DNA of 32,790 nucleotides from NCBI RefSeq assembly GCF_016888005.1, contig NZ_JAFDVE010000015.1, positions 1 through 32,790 on the forward strand. The letters run 5' to 3'. Positions within the stretch are counted from its first letter, which is position 1. Each line of letters starts with the position of its first letter. The translations under genes were made by a program, and so were the position numbers. This document shows positions 15,535-24,236 of the stretch, piece after piece. The notes under the pieces were generated by a model. The model saw only the letters and a program-made list of their open reading frames with translations, had not been told where the DNA came from and made no database searches. The stretch is from Phycicoccus sp. CSK15P-2. Lineage in GTDB: Bacteria; Actinomycetota; Actinomycetes; Actinomycetales; Dermatophilaceae.

Positions 15535-16383
15535 ATGCCGACTGGCAGCGCCTGGGATGAAAGCGAGGTCGAGCGGACGCTCGACGCATACCTCGCAATG
15601 CTGCGCCTCGAACTCATCGGCGAGCCGTTCTCGAAGGTGGACTTCTACCGCCCGCTGAGCGGCGACATCGGACGCAGCGAGAGCGCCGTGCAGTACAAGT
15701 TCAACAATGTCTCAGCCGTGCTGGCGGAGATGGGTTCGGTGTTCGTCGACGGCTACAAGCCGCTTGTGAACGTCCAAGGCCTCCTCCGCGACAAGGTGGC
15801 AGACCGCTTCGCCCAAGAGCCTGAGCTTAGGCAGCTGATGATCCGGCTGGCCGAGAAGCCGCCTGACCGCGGAGATCACACTCTCGGGGATCCGGAACCC
15901 GTACCCCTCGATCTCGTTCCACCCTCACGACAGGCGCAGAGAGAGCGAACGGCAGTCACGGTCGACTTCAACGCCTTGGAGTCTGCGAACCGCAGTCGCG
16001 GTCTCGCAGGCGAACTCCTGGTCGTCGAGCGCGAGCGTCGAGTTCTCGGACTGCTCGGTCGTCGCGACCTCGCCGAACGCGTCCGGCACACTTCAGTCGA
16101 GGATGGCGACGGCATGGGCTACGACGTGCGGTCGTTCACCTCGGATGGGCGAGAGCGGTTCCTCGAGGTGAAGACCACCGTGCGATCGGCGCTGCAGCCG
16201 TTCTACGTCAGCGCCAACGAGGTCGAGTTCTCTACCGAGGTCCCAGATCAGTTCTCGCTCGTGCGTGTCTTTCATCTCGATCGTCGGCCTGGTTTCTACG
16301 AGATGCCCGGCTCGCTGCGCACGACGGCGGAGCTTCGTCCCGACAGCTACGTCGCGTGGCCGCGACCGAGAGCAGCCGGCTGA
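15535..16383 (+). CDS. DUF3883 (NO VEIN C-terminal, Mrr-like nuclease fold) protein
   Basis: Start at ATG 15535 (MPTGSAWDESEVERTLDAYL); the frame is open further upstream, but the composition there is poor. The N-terminal ~100 residues (LDAYLAMLRLELIGEPFSKV, RSESAVQYKFNNVSAVLAEM, VDGYKPLVNVQ) form a domain often found on restriction-like proteins. From ~165 the DUF3883 domain follows: RGLAGELLVVERERRVL, then GMGYDVRSF and RFLEVKTT, with the Asp and E-x-K of a PD-(D/E)xK nuclease core, then PFYVSANEVEFS and FSLVRVFHL. The 282-residue protein is probably a DNA-binding or DNA-cutting enzyme. It ends 47 bases before hsdM on the same strand and may share its operon. Confidence 0.85.
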   Translation: MPTGSAWDESEVERTLDAYLAMLRLELIGEPFSKVDFYRPLSGDIGRSESAVQYKFNNVSAVLAEMGSVFVDGYKPLVNVQGLLRDKVADRFAQEPELRQLMIRLAEKPPDRGDHTLGDPEPVPLDLVPPSRQAQRERTAVTVDFNALESANRSRGLAGELLVVERERRVLGLLGRRDLAERVRHTSVEDGDGMGYDVRSFTSDGRERFLEVKTTVRSALQPFYVSANEVEFSTEVPDQFSLVRVFHLDRRPGFYEMPGSLRTTAELRPDSYVAWPRPRAAG

Positions 16384-16430
16384 CCAAGAGCTAGCGTTGA
16401 ACCAGCATTCAGATCGCACGAGAGGCAGCG

Positions 16431-18374
16431 ATGACCCCGCCGGGTTTTGAAGACAAGGTCGCGTTCGTCTGGAGGGTCGCGGACAAGCTGCGGGGGACGT
16501 TCAAGCAGCACGAGTACGGCTCGGTGATGCTGCCGCTGCTCGTGCTGCGCCGGATGGACGCCGTCCTGGCCCCGACCCGCCAGCAGGTCCGCGACACCGC
16601 CGCGAAGTACGACGTGATCAACGAGGGCGTCGACGCGCTGCTCAAGCGCGCCTCGGGCCACACGTTCTACAACACCTCGCGTCACACCTTCTCGACGATG
16701 CTCGGCGACGACAAGAACGTCGCGGCCAACCTGCGCGACTTCGTCAACAACCTCTCCCCCACCGCACGCACCATCATCGAGGCCTACGAGTTCGAGAACC
16801 GCCTCGAGCGGATGGACCGTGCCGGGATCCTCTACGCCGTCCTGGCCGACTTCGCCGACCTCGACCTGCGCCCGTCCGTCGTGTCCAACGAGGCGATGGG
16901 CTATGTCTTCGAGGAGCTGCTCCGGAAGTTCTCCGAGATGAGTAACGAGACCGCCGGTGAGCACTACACCCCGCGCGAGGTCATCCAGCTCATCGTCGAC
17001 CTCCTCGTCGCCGGCCGCGCCGCCCGCGAGCTGACCGAGAACCCCGCCCCGGTCCGCACCGTCTACGACCCGGCCGCCGGCACCGGCGGGATGCTCATGA
17101 CCGCGATGACCCGCATCAAGGACCTCAACCCGAGGGCGAACGTCGCCGTCTACGGGCAGGAGCTCAACCCCGAGACCTGGGCCATCGCCCAGTCCGACCT
17201 GATGATGCAGGGCATCGACCCCAAGCGGATGCACAACGACAACACCCTCACCCGCGACGCCTTCCCCACCGAGAAGTTCGACCTCATCCTCGCCAACCCC
17301 CCGTACGGCGTGGACTGGAAGGGCTACGCCGCCCCGATCAAGGACGAGCACACCGCCCTCGGCCACGGCGGCCGGTTCGGCGCCGGGCTGCCGCGCGTCT
17401 CTGATGGGTCGTTCCTGTTCCTGCAGCACATGCTCAGCCACATGAAGCTGACCGGCTCCCGGGTCGGCATTGTCCTGTCCGGCTCGCCGCTGTTCTCCGG
17501 GCAGGCCGGGTCCGGGGAGTCCGAGATCCGCCGCTGGATCCTGGAGAACGACTGGCTCGAGGGCATTGTCGCCCTGCCGGACCAGATGTTCTACAACACC
17601 GGCATCTCCACCTACGTGTGGATCCTGACCAACGACAAAGCCCCCGGGGACGCCGGGCTGGTCCGGCTCGTCGACGCCCGCGCCATGGGCACCAAGATGC
17701 GCAAGTCTCTCGGCGACAAGCGCAAGGAGCTCACGGAGCCCGCGATCGAGGAGATCGTGAACCTGTTCCTCGGCGCGTCCGGGGAGTTCGCCGACGACGC
17801 TCGCGTCAAGGTCCTGCCTCGGGAGGCGTTCGGGTTCCAGCGGATCACCGTCGAGCGACCGATGCGCCGCCGTTGGGAGGTCACCCCCGAGGCCGTCGCC
17901 GCCGAGCCGTTCGACGCCTACTCCCACCTCGTCGGGCAGCGGTTCGACACCGAGAAAGCCCTGCTCGCCGAGGTGAGCGCACTGACCCCGGCGCAGCGGA
18001 GGAAGTTCGCGAAGACCTGCTCCGTCGCCGACCCCGACGCCCCCGTCATCACCGGACGCGGCGGGAAGCCCGAGCCCGACCCGGACCTGCGCGACGCCGA
18101 GAACGTGCCCCTGCCCGCCGGCTGGTTCGACCTCGACGGCGACGCCCGCACCAAGGCGCTGACCGAGGCGGCGGAGGCCCACCTCGAGACCGAGATCCGC
18201 CCCTACGTCCCCGATGCCTGGATCGACCACACCAAAACCAAGGTCGGCGTCGAGATCCCCTTCACCCGACAGTTCTACGTCTACCAGCCGCCCCGCCCCG
18301 TCGAGGAGATCGCCACCGAGATCAAGGACCTCGAAACCCAGATCCAGACCTGGATGAAGGACCTCGGCCTGTGA
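16431..18374 (+). CDS. hsdM: Type I restriction-modification methyltransferase subunit HsdM
   Basis: A 647-residue N6-adenine DNA methyltransferase. AGAGG precedes ATG 16431. The N-terminal helical domain (FEDKVAFVWRVADKLRGTF, SVMLPLLVLRRMDAVLAP) is followed by the catalytic domain. This has SNETAGEHYTPREVIQLIVD, the AdoMet motif DPAAGTGG (213-220), and the NPPY motif (289-292) that flips and methylates adenine. It also holds NDNTL and the FLQHML segment. With HsdS it forms the M2S1 methylase, and with HsdR the restriction complex. The stop overlaps the GTG of hsdS (GTGA), indicating translational coupling. Everything needed for activity appears intact. Confidence 0.97.
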   Translation: MTPPGFEDKVAFVWRVADKLRGTFKQHEYGSVMLPLLVLRRMDAVLAPTRQQVRDTAAKYDVINEGVDALLKRASGHTFYNTSRHTFSTMLGDDKNVAANLRDFVNNLSPTARTIIEAYEFENRLERMDRAGILYAVLADFADLDLRPSVVSNEAMGYVFEELLRKFSEMSNETAGEHYTPREVIQLIVDLLVAGRAARELTENPAPVRTVYDPAAGTGGMLMTAMTRIKDLNPRANVAVYGQELNPETWAIAQSDLMMQGIDPKRMHNDNTLTRDAFPTEKFDLILANPPYGVDWKGYAAPIKDEHTALGHGGRFGAGLPRVSDGSFLFLQHMLSHMKLTGSRVGIVLSGSPLFSGQAGSGESEIRRWILENDWLEGIVALPDQMFYNTGISTYVWILTNDKAPGDAGLVRLVDARAMGTKMRKSLGDKRKELTEPAIEEIVNLFLGASGEFADDARVKVLPREAFGFQRITVERPMRRRWEVTPEAVAAEPFDAYSHLVGQRFDTEKALLAEVSALTPAQRRKFAKTCSVADPDAPVITGRGGKPEPDPDLRDAENVPLPAGWFDLDGDARTKALTEAAEAHLETEIRPYVPDAWIDHTKTKVGVEIPFTRQFYVYQPPRPVEEIATEIKDLETQIQTWMKDLGL

Positions 18375-19597
18375 GCACAGTCCCACTTCGGCGTCTGATT
18401 GAGAGCGTCCAGAACGGAGCATGGGGAGCCGAAGCGGATGAAGACGCGGTGAACGTACTCTGTGTGCGCGCAGCCGACTTCGACTTCGACCGGCTCGAAG
18501 TCGATCTTTCACGAGCCCCGGTGCGAAGCATCGACCAGCGCACGATGTCACGTCTCGAGTTGAGACCCGGCGACATCGTGCTCGAGAAGTCGGGCGGCGG
18601 CGACGTGGCTCCGGTCGGACGGGCTGTGGCGTTCTCGCATGACCAGCCGGCCATAACGTCGAACTTCGCCGCCCGGGTCCGACCGACGCAAAGAGTTACT
18701 CCCCGGTTCTTGGTGTACGTACTGCGCTCGCTCTACGCGTCCGGAGCGACGCTCAAATGCATCAAGCAGACGACCGGCATCCAGAACCTCGATACCGAGG
18801 CTTGGCTGCAGCTGCCAGTGGTCACACATGAGATGGAGGTGCAGCGGCGGATCGCGGACTTCCTCGACGACCAGGTCGCCCGCATCGACCAGATCATCAC
18901 CGCCCGCCGTAGGCAGGAGCAGCACACTTCAGAACTTGGCCAGTCGCGACTGGCCTCCTTGTTTCGCCGCGTCACGCGGAAGGGGCGGCTCAAGGACCTT
19001 CTGCTGTCTCCACCGTGTTACGGCGTCCTGAAGCCTGAGTACGTCGAAGAAGGCATCCCGATCATCCGGATCACGGATCTACCCGCGTCAGGCGCCATCC
19101 AACGTGACGCCCTGCCGCGAATACCAACGAGTCAGAGCCTAGAATTCCGGCGAACGATCTTGGAGGCCGGTGACGTACTTCTAGGCGTCGTCGGAACTCT
19201 CGGTCGGCCGTCGGTGGTGCAGGGAAACCTCGCTGGCGCGAACGTCTCGCGCGCGATCGCGCGTTTGCGCCCACAAGCCGAAGTGCCAGGCGCCTACATT
19301 CAGGCCGTGCTTCGCTTGCCCGAGTTCGCCCGATTTACAGACGAGGTCACGCAGGGAACGGCCCAGACCGTACTGAACATGGCCGACCTAAAGAACTATC
19401 CGATCCCCGTCGCAGAGACCCCCGAGATGAGGAGCCTGCTGGGTGAGGTTTCGCAGCTCGACCTCGACCACGCAAGCCATCTGCACCGTGTACGTCGATC
19501 CGTCACCCTTCTCACCGAGTATAAGCAGTCGTTGATCACGGCTGCGGTGACTGGTGAACTCGATGTGACGACCGCGGGGAGCGGCATTCCGGGATGA
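18371..19597 (+). CDS. hsdS: Type I restriction-modification specificity subunit HsdS
   Basis: GTG 18371 overlaps the hsdM stop by four bases. The 408-residue protein has the normal two-half design. The first target-recognition domain is at ~1-150 (VPLRRLIESVQNGAWG, LELRPGDIVLEKSGGG). A first conserved helix follows at ~155-190 (MEVQRRIADFLDDQVARIDQ). The second target-recognition domain is at ~200-350 (GIPIIRITDLPASGAI, FRRTILEAGDVLLGVVGTLG, NVSRAIARLRP). The final conserved helix is at ~365-400 (LLTEYKQSLITAAVTGELDV). The two domains set a bipartite recognition site, which cannot be deduced here. Base composition is visibly lower in GC than hsdM and hsdR, as expected for exchangeable recognition domains. 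Confidence 0.95.
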   Translation: MSTVPLRRLIESVQNGAWGAEADEDAVNVLCVRAADFDFDRLEVDLSRAPVRSIDQRTMSRLELRPGDIVLEKSGGGDVAPVGRAVAFSHDQPAITSNFAARVRPTQRVTPRFLVYVLRSLYASGATLKCIKQTTGIQNLDTEAWLQLPVVTHEMEVQRRIADFLDDQVARIDQIITARRRQEQHTSELGQSRLASLFRRVTRKGRLKDLLLSPPCYGVLKPEYVEEGIPIIRITDLPASGAIQRDALPRIPTSQSLEFRRTILEAGDVLLGVVGTLGRPSVVQGNLAGANVSRAIARLRPQAEVPGAYIQAVLRLPEFARFTDEVTQGTAQTVLNMADLKNYPIPVAETPEMRSLLGEVSQLDLDHASHLHRVRRSVTLLTEYKQSLITAAVTGELDVTTAGSGIPG

Positions 19598-19604
19598 GGG
19601 GCTA

Positions 19605-22600
19605 ATGAGCATCACGCACGAGTCAGCATTCGAGGCGGGTATCGAGTCGGATCTGCTGTCGGACGGCTGGGCCAAGGTCGATCCTTCGGGTTACGACCGG
19701 GCGGCCGGGCTGTTTCCGGACGAGGTCGTCGCGTTCGTACAAGCTTCGCAGCCGAAGGCGTGGGAGCAGCTGGTCACCCGGCATGGCGGGGAGCAGTCGG
19801 CGCGAATCCGGTTCCTGAAGACGGTTGCGGACGCTATCGACCATCGGGGCACGGTGAGCGTGCTGCGTGCCCCGGTCAAGGACACCGGTGTCTCGGTGCG
19901 GCTGTGCTTCTTCAAGCCGGCGAGCGGGCTGAACGAGGAGCAGTCGCGCCGGTACGGGGCGAACCGGCTGGGGGTGGTGCGTCAGCTGCACCACTCGGAA
20001 TCGAACACCATGGCGTCGGTGGACCTGGCGCTCGTCGTCAACGGCATCCCGGTGGCGACGGCGGAGCTGAAGAACCCGCTGACCGGGCAGGGCATCGAGC
20101 AGGCGATGACGCAGTACCGCACCGACCGCAACCGGCACGACCTGATCTTCCGCGCCCGGACCCTGGTGCACTTCGCGGTCGACCCGCACCGGGTGGCGAT
20201 GACGACGAGGCTCGCGGGGCAGGACACCCGCTTCCTGCCGTTCGACCAGGGCAGCGCCGGACCAGGTCACCCGGGGACGGCCGGCAACCCGGGCGTGAGC
20301 GGCGGCTACCAGACGGCCTACCTGTGGCGGCAGGTGTGGCAGCGGGACGCGTGGCTGGACCTGCTCGGGTCATTCGTCCACGCCGAGGACGGCGGCCGGA
20401 TCCTGTTCCCGCGCTACCACCAGTGGCACGCGGTGCGCTCGATCATCGACGCGACGGTGCGGGACGGGGCCGGGGTGGACCGGCTGGTGCAGCACTCGGC
20501 CGGGTCGGGGAAGTCGAACACGATCGCGTGGACCGCGCACGCCCTCTCCCGGCTGCACGGAAGCGATGACGTGCCGATCTTCGACAAGGTCGTCGTCCTC
20601 ACCGACCGGACGGTGCTGGACCGGCAGCTGCAGCAGACCGTCGCCGGGCTGGACCACACGCCGGGGACGATCGTGCGGATCGACCAGAAGTCCCAGCAGC
20701 TCAAGGAGGCCCTGGAGGGCAACGCGGCGCGGGTCATCATCACCACGCTGCAGAAGTTCCCCGTCGTCGCCAAGCTCGCCGCGGAGGCCGAGGCCGCCGG
20801 TGAGGCGACCGGGGTGGTCGGACGGCGGTTCGCGGTCATCGTCGACGAGGCGCACTCGTCGACGACGGGGGACTCGGTGACGAAGCTGAAGACCGTCCTC
20901 TCGGGTGAGGACGCCCTCGAGGCCGCTGAGGCCGAGCAGGCCGAGGCGGAGGAGGGCCAGGCGCCGGACGAGGCGCTGCTGGCCAGCGCTGCCGCGCGGG
21001 GGAAGCGGAAGAACCTGTCGTTCTTCGCGTTCACCGCGACCCCGAAGCCACGGACGCTGGAGACGTTCGGGCAGGCCGACGGCGAGGGGCACAAGCGGCC
21101 GTTCCACACGTACTCGATGCGCCAGGCCATCGCCGAGGGGTTCATCCTCGACGTGCTCGCCGGGTACACGACGTACTCGGTCTACTACAAGCTCGCCAAC
21201 GCCCACCCGCGCAACGACCCGGAGTTCGAGTCGAGCAAGGGGCGGGCGGCGCTGGCTCGGTTCGCGTCCCTACACCCGTACCAGCTGGAGGCCAAGGCCG
21301 AGGTCATCATCGAGCACTTCCGGGCCAAGACCGCGAAGAAGATCGACGGGCAGGCCAAGGCGATGGTCGTCACCCGCTCGCGGCTGCACGCGGTCCGGAT
21401 GAAGCAGGCCCTAGACGCCTATATCGCACGGAAGGGGTACGGGGACGGCGAGAGCCCGCTTCGGACGCTCGTGGCGTTCTCCGGTCCGCTGAACGACCCG
21501 GACGACCCGGGCGCGACGCCGTGGACAGAGGCGAACCTTAACGGGTTCTCCGAGGGGCAGCTGCCGAAGCGGTTCCGGGAGGACGGCTACCAGCTGCTCG
21601 TCGTCGCCGAGAAGTACCAGACCGGGTTCGACGAGCCGCTGCTGCACACGATGTACGTCGACAAGAAGCTCGCCGGGGTCGCCGCGGTCCAGGCCCTCTC
21701 CCGGCTCAACCGGACCCGGCCGGGCAAGGAGGACACCTTCGTCCTCGACTTCGCCAACACCACCGAGGAGATCAAGGCCGCGTTCGAGCCGTTCTACGAG
21801 GAGTCCTTCGCCGCCCCCACCGAACCGAACGTGCTCTACACGATGGAGCACGACCTCATGGCCGCCGGTGTGCTCTCGCGGGAGGAGATGGACGCCGCTG
21901 TCACAGCGCTCTTACGCGGGGACGCCACTGAGCAGTCGGTGATCTACGCCAACCTCGGCCCGGCCGTCGGGCGATTCGTGTCGCTGGACGAGGACGGGCA
22001 GGAGTCCTTCCGCGGCACGTTGCAGTCCTTCGTCCGCGCGTACGCGTTCGTCGCGCAGGTGATGCCCTTCACCGACACCGACCTGGAGCGGATGTTCCTG
22101 TACGGGCGGCTGCTGCTCTCCGACCTCCCGGCCCGCGACAACGACCCGATGCCGCAGCTCAGCAAGTCCGTGCATCTCACCCACCTCAAGCTCTCCGTCA
22201 CCGCCCACGAGGAGGCCATCGAGCTGGTCGGCTCCGACCAGGCCGGCACCGCACTGCCGGGTGAGGGCAAGGGCGCGGTCACGGAGCCCGTGCTCGACAA
22301 GCTCTCTGCCCTCATCGAGGCCATGAACGAGAAGTACGGCGCCGACCTCACCGACGCCGACAAGGTCTGGGTCGACCAGCAGTGGGCCGTCGTCAAGGAT
22401 GACGCCGAGATGGAGGCCGTCGCCGTCAACAACGACCGCAGCCAGTACGAGATGGTCCTCGAACAGAAAGTCAAGGACCTCCTCCTGGACCGCCACGAGA
22501 AGAACGGAGTCCTCTTCGACATGTTCTTCGCCAACCCCGACTTCCAGACCATGCTCCTCAACTACCTCGGCGGCACCTACGACGAGTTCCGCCGCGATGC

Positions 22601-22619
22601 CCGAGCACAGAAGTCGTAG
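19605..22619 (+). CDS. hsdR: Type I restriction enzyme HsdR (nuclease and translocase subunit)
   Basis: 1004 residues; GATGAGGGG lies just before ATG 19605, seven bases after the hsdS stop. The N-terminal PD-(D/E)xK nuclease is seen at D140 (ASVDLALVVNG) with E154-L-K156 (TAELKNPLTGQG). The superfamily 2 translocase follows: Walker A HSAGSGKSNT (297-306), VLTDRTVLDRQL, DEAH box (IVDEAHSS, 414-417), FFAFTATPKP, and motif VI region ALSRLNRTRPGK. The helical C-terminal domain binds the methylase. The subunit pumps unmodified DNA and cuts at a distance. All motifs are intact, so the system should be active with the adjacent hsdM and hsdS. Confidence 0.97.
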   Translation: MSITHESAFEAGIESDLLSDGWAKVDPSGYDRAAGLFPDEVVAFVQASQPKAWEQLVTRHGGEQSARIRFLKTVADAIDHRGTVSVLRAPVKDTGVSVRLCFFKPASGLNEEQSRRYGANRLGVVRQLHHSESNTMASVDLALVVNGIPVATAELKNPLTGQGIEQAMTQYRTDRNRHDLIFRARTLVHFAVDPHRVAMTTRLAGQDTRFLPFDQGSAGPGHPGTAGNPGVSGGYQTAYLWRQVWQRDAWLDLLGSFVHAEDGGRILFPRYHQWHAVRSIIDATVRDGAGVDRLVQHSAGSGKSNTIAWTAHALSRLHGSDDVPIFDKVVVLTDRTVLDRQLQQTVAGLDHTPGTIVRIDQKSQQLKEALEGNAARVIITTLQKFPVVAKLAAEAEAAGEATGVVGRRFAVIVDEAHSSTTGDSVTKLKTVLSGEDALEAAEAEQAEAEEGQAPDEALLASAAARGKRKNLSFFAFTATPKPRTLETFGQADGEGHKRPFHTYSMRQAIAEGFILDVLAGYTTYSVYYKLANAHPRNDPEFESSKGRAALARFASLHPYQLEAKAEVIIEHFRAKTAKKIDGQAKAMVVTRSRLHAVRMKQALDAYIARKGYGDGESPLRTLVAFSGPLNDPDDPGATPWTEANLNGFSEGQLPKRFREDGYQLLVVAEKYQTGFDEPLLHTMYVDKKLAGVAAVQALSRLNRTRPGKEDTFVLDFANTTEEIKAAFEPFYEESFAAPTEPNVLYTMEHDLMAAGVLSREEMDAAVTALLRGDATEQSVIYANLGPAVGRFVSLDEDGQESFRGTLQSFVRAYAFVAQVMPFTDTDLERMFLYGRLLLSDLPARDNDPMPQLSKSVHLTHLKLSVTAHEEAIELVGSDQAGTALPGEGKGAVTEPVLDKLSALIEAMNEKYGADLTDADKVWVDQQWAVVKDDAEMEAVAVNNDRSQYEMVLEQKVKDLLLDRHEKNGVLFDMFFANPDFQTMLLNYLGGTYDEFRRDARAQKS

Positions 22620-22730
22620 GCTAGCGCCAGGCGTGCTACGAGCAACCTCGGCACTTATCGTGACAGCGGGCTAGCCTGGATTCGTGGACACGAGTGACGG
22701 TGATCATGGCAACGACGTCAGGAGTGGAGC

Positions 22731-23981
22731 GTGAATCAAAAGGAAGAGTCGGCGATCGACTTTATCCAGTCGTTCACTGCGTTCGCGCCAGCGACTGACG
22801 CCACCAGAAGGCGTGCACTCCAGACGTCCTTGATTAGTCTAGACGCGAATGTTCTTCTAAATTTCTACCGCTATAGTCCTTCTACGCGTCACGCTCTCGC
22901 CGAAGTTCTCTCCGTGTTGAGTGATCGTCTTTTTGTGAGCCATCAAGCAGCAGTAGAATTTTGGCGTAACCGCGTGAGTGTCATCGACGATAGGGACTCC
23001 GCACAGACGCAGCTTGTCGAGCAAGTTGACAAGATGAGTCGCTCGCTTGAGGCGGCCATCGCGGTATGGAAAAAGCGGACTGCGGCGACCGACGAGACGG
23101 TCGCTGAACTGATTCAAGCGGTCCACTTATCTCGGGACCGCGTCGCGTCACTTCTGGAGGCGGAGGCGGGTGAGGACGAATCCATCGGCTATGCAATAGA
23201 ACGAGACCCGGTTGTTGAGCAACTTCGTCACATCCTAAACCGTGGTGTCATGGGCGGGCAGCCAGATTCCAAGAGGCACGAGGAGATGATCGAAGAGGGA
23301 TTACGCCGCGTCGCAAACGAGGAACCGCCTGGCTACCTGGACGCGGACAAGTCGACACACGAGGAGGGCGCTGCAGGCGACTACATGGTCTGGAGACAGA
23401 CGCTCGACGAAGCTAAACATCGTGGCCTTCCAGTCGTTATCGTGACGGGCGATGAAAAGGACGACTGGTGGTGGCGGCATCGCGGCACTGTCCTTGGACC
23501 CAGACGCGAGTTGATGCATGAATGTCGGCTAGAAACTGGACAGCCGCCGGTATTTCTACGCCCCACGGACCTCGTGCGGCTCGCCGATGCGCTGAACGTC
23601 TCTGTTGACCCGGCCGCGGCAGCGGATATCGAGCGCGCGTCAGAGCCAGTACGCGAAGCCGCATGGACAAAGGAAGCAGCGCACGAACTTCTAGCGCGTC
23701 TTGATGCTGAGACGGATCCACGCGCTGAGGTGATTCGGTTTGCGGCGGTGAATGGCGGATATATTAAGCGGTCTGAGGTATTTCTCCTGTGCGGTTATGA
23801 CGAAGACCGGATGCTCAGGGGTTTCACGCGCCCTGTTCGGCGCATTACTCGTAGCTTAATAGACGATGGCCTCCTGCCCGCTGAACCGGTGGACGTCCTA
23901 ATCCCCGACTACGGGACGGGCGTCGTCGCCCGCGGCTTTTTTGTCCCCGACGAGGTCGTCGGATTGATACAGACTGCATAG
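22731..23981 (+). CDS. PIN-like (PIN_8 type) domain protein, low GC
   Basis: GTG 22731 has GGAG six bases upstream. The 416-residue protein has a PIN-like nuclease domain. It starts at ~residue 36 with SLISLDANVLLNFYRY (first Asp), then LFVSHQAAVEFWRNRV (conserved Glu and E-x-x-R-N-R), a charged helical insert of ~100 residues, and AAGDYMVWRQTLDEA with LPVVIVTGDEKDDWWW (last Asp cluster). This arrangement fits PIN_8 predicted nucleases, typical of defence islands. The C-terminal ~120 residues are not recognised. GC content is well below the neighbours, with A/T at many third positions, so the gene arrived from elsewhere. It lies 111 bases after hsdR and before a strong terminator. Confidence 0.85.
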   Translation: MNQKEESAIDFIQSFTAFAPATDATRRRALQTSLISLDANVLLNFYRYSPSTRHALAEVLSVLSDRLFVSHQAAVEFWRNRVSVIDDRDSAQTQLVEQVDKMSRSLEAAIAVWKKRTAATDETVAELIQAVHLSRDRVASLLEAEAGEDESIGYAIERDPVVEQLRHILNRGVMGGQPDSKRHEEMIEEGLRRVANEEPPGYLDADKSTHEEGAAGDYMVWRQTLDEAKHRGLPVVIVTGDEKDDWWWRHRGTVLGPRRELMHECRLETGQPPVFLRPTDLVRLADALNVSVDPAAAADIERASEPVREAAWTKEAAHELLARLDAETDPRAEVIRFAAVNGGYIKRSEVFLLCGYDEDRMLRGFTRPVRRITRSLIDDGLLPAEPVDVLIPDYGTGVVARGFFVPDEVVGLIQTA

Positions 23982-23995
23982 CCGGTGCGACAAGC

Positions 23996-24031
23996 GAGGG
24001 CCCGGGCGGATTGCTCCGTCCGGGCCCTCTT
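23996..24031. terminator. Strong bidirectional hairpin terminator at the island's right edge
   Basis: GAGGGCCCGGGCGGA (23996-24010), loop TTGC, TCCGTCCGGGCCCTC (24015-24029): a 15-bp stem with one G-T pair, followed by TT. It ends the plus-strand PIN-like gene and, read the other way, the nrdR-nrdJ unit with its small downstream gene. Confidence 0.85.
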
Positions 24032-24065
24032 CAGGCGGGATGATGCTGGCGTCAAGCGGCGCACC

Positions 24066-24206
24066 CTACTTCGAGCGCCGCCTCGGCGTCTGCGCCAGCG
24101 CGCTGCCAGCGGCCGTCTTGCTGGCCTTGCTGGTGCGCCCGTCGCGCAACACCTTGCTCGCGGACTTGGCAGCCTTGCTGCTGGTCTGCTTGGTGTTCTT
24201 CGCCAT
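24066..24206 (-). CDS. Small basic protein, 46 aa, downstream of nrdJ
   Basis: ATG 24206 is preceded by a full-strength GGAGGTGA. The product reads MAKNTKQTSSKAAKSASKVL, then RDGRTSKASKTAAGSALAQT and PRRRSK. It is Lys/Ser/Ala/Thr-rich, very basic and without hydrophobic segments. The repeated SK-A units (SSKAAKSASK, TSKASKTAAGSALAQ) match a widespread family of tiny proteins of unknown function. It starts 30 bases after the nrdJ stop on the same strand and is followed by the terminator at 23996-24031, so it is probably the last gene of the nrdR-nrdJ transcript. Its length makes it easy to miss in automated annotation. Confidence 0.75.
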   Translation of the reverse strand: MAKNTKQTSSKAAKSASKVLRDGRTSKASKTAAGSALAQTPRRRSK

Positions 24207-24236
24207 CTCAATCACCTCCCCGCGCTGTGCTACATG

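Noticed and set aside
16347-18551. 734-codon minus-strand frame opposite hsdM
   Set aside because: It is a mirror of hsdM, which carries all methylase motifs.
22618-22677. AGGCTAGC / GCTAGCCT inverted repeat after hsdR
   Set aside because: The 44-base loop makes a stable terminator unlikely, and GCTAGC is itself palindromic; kept only as a curiosity.
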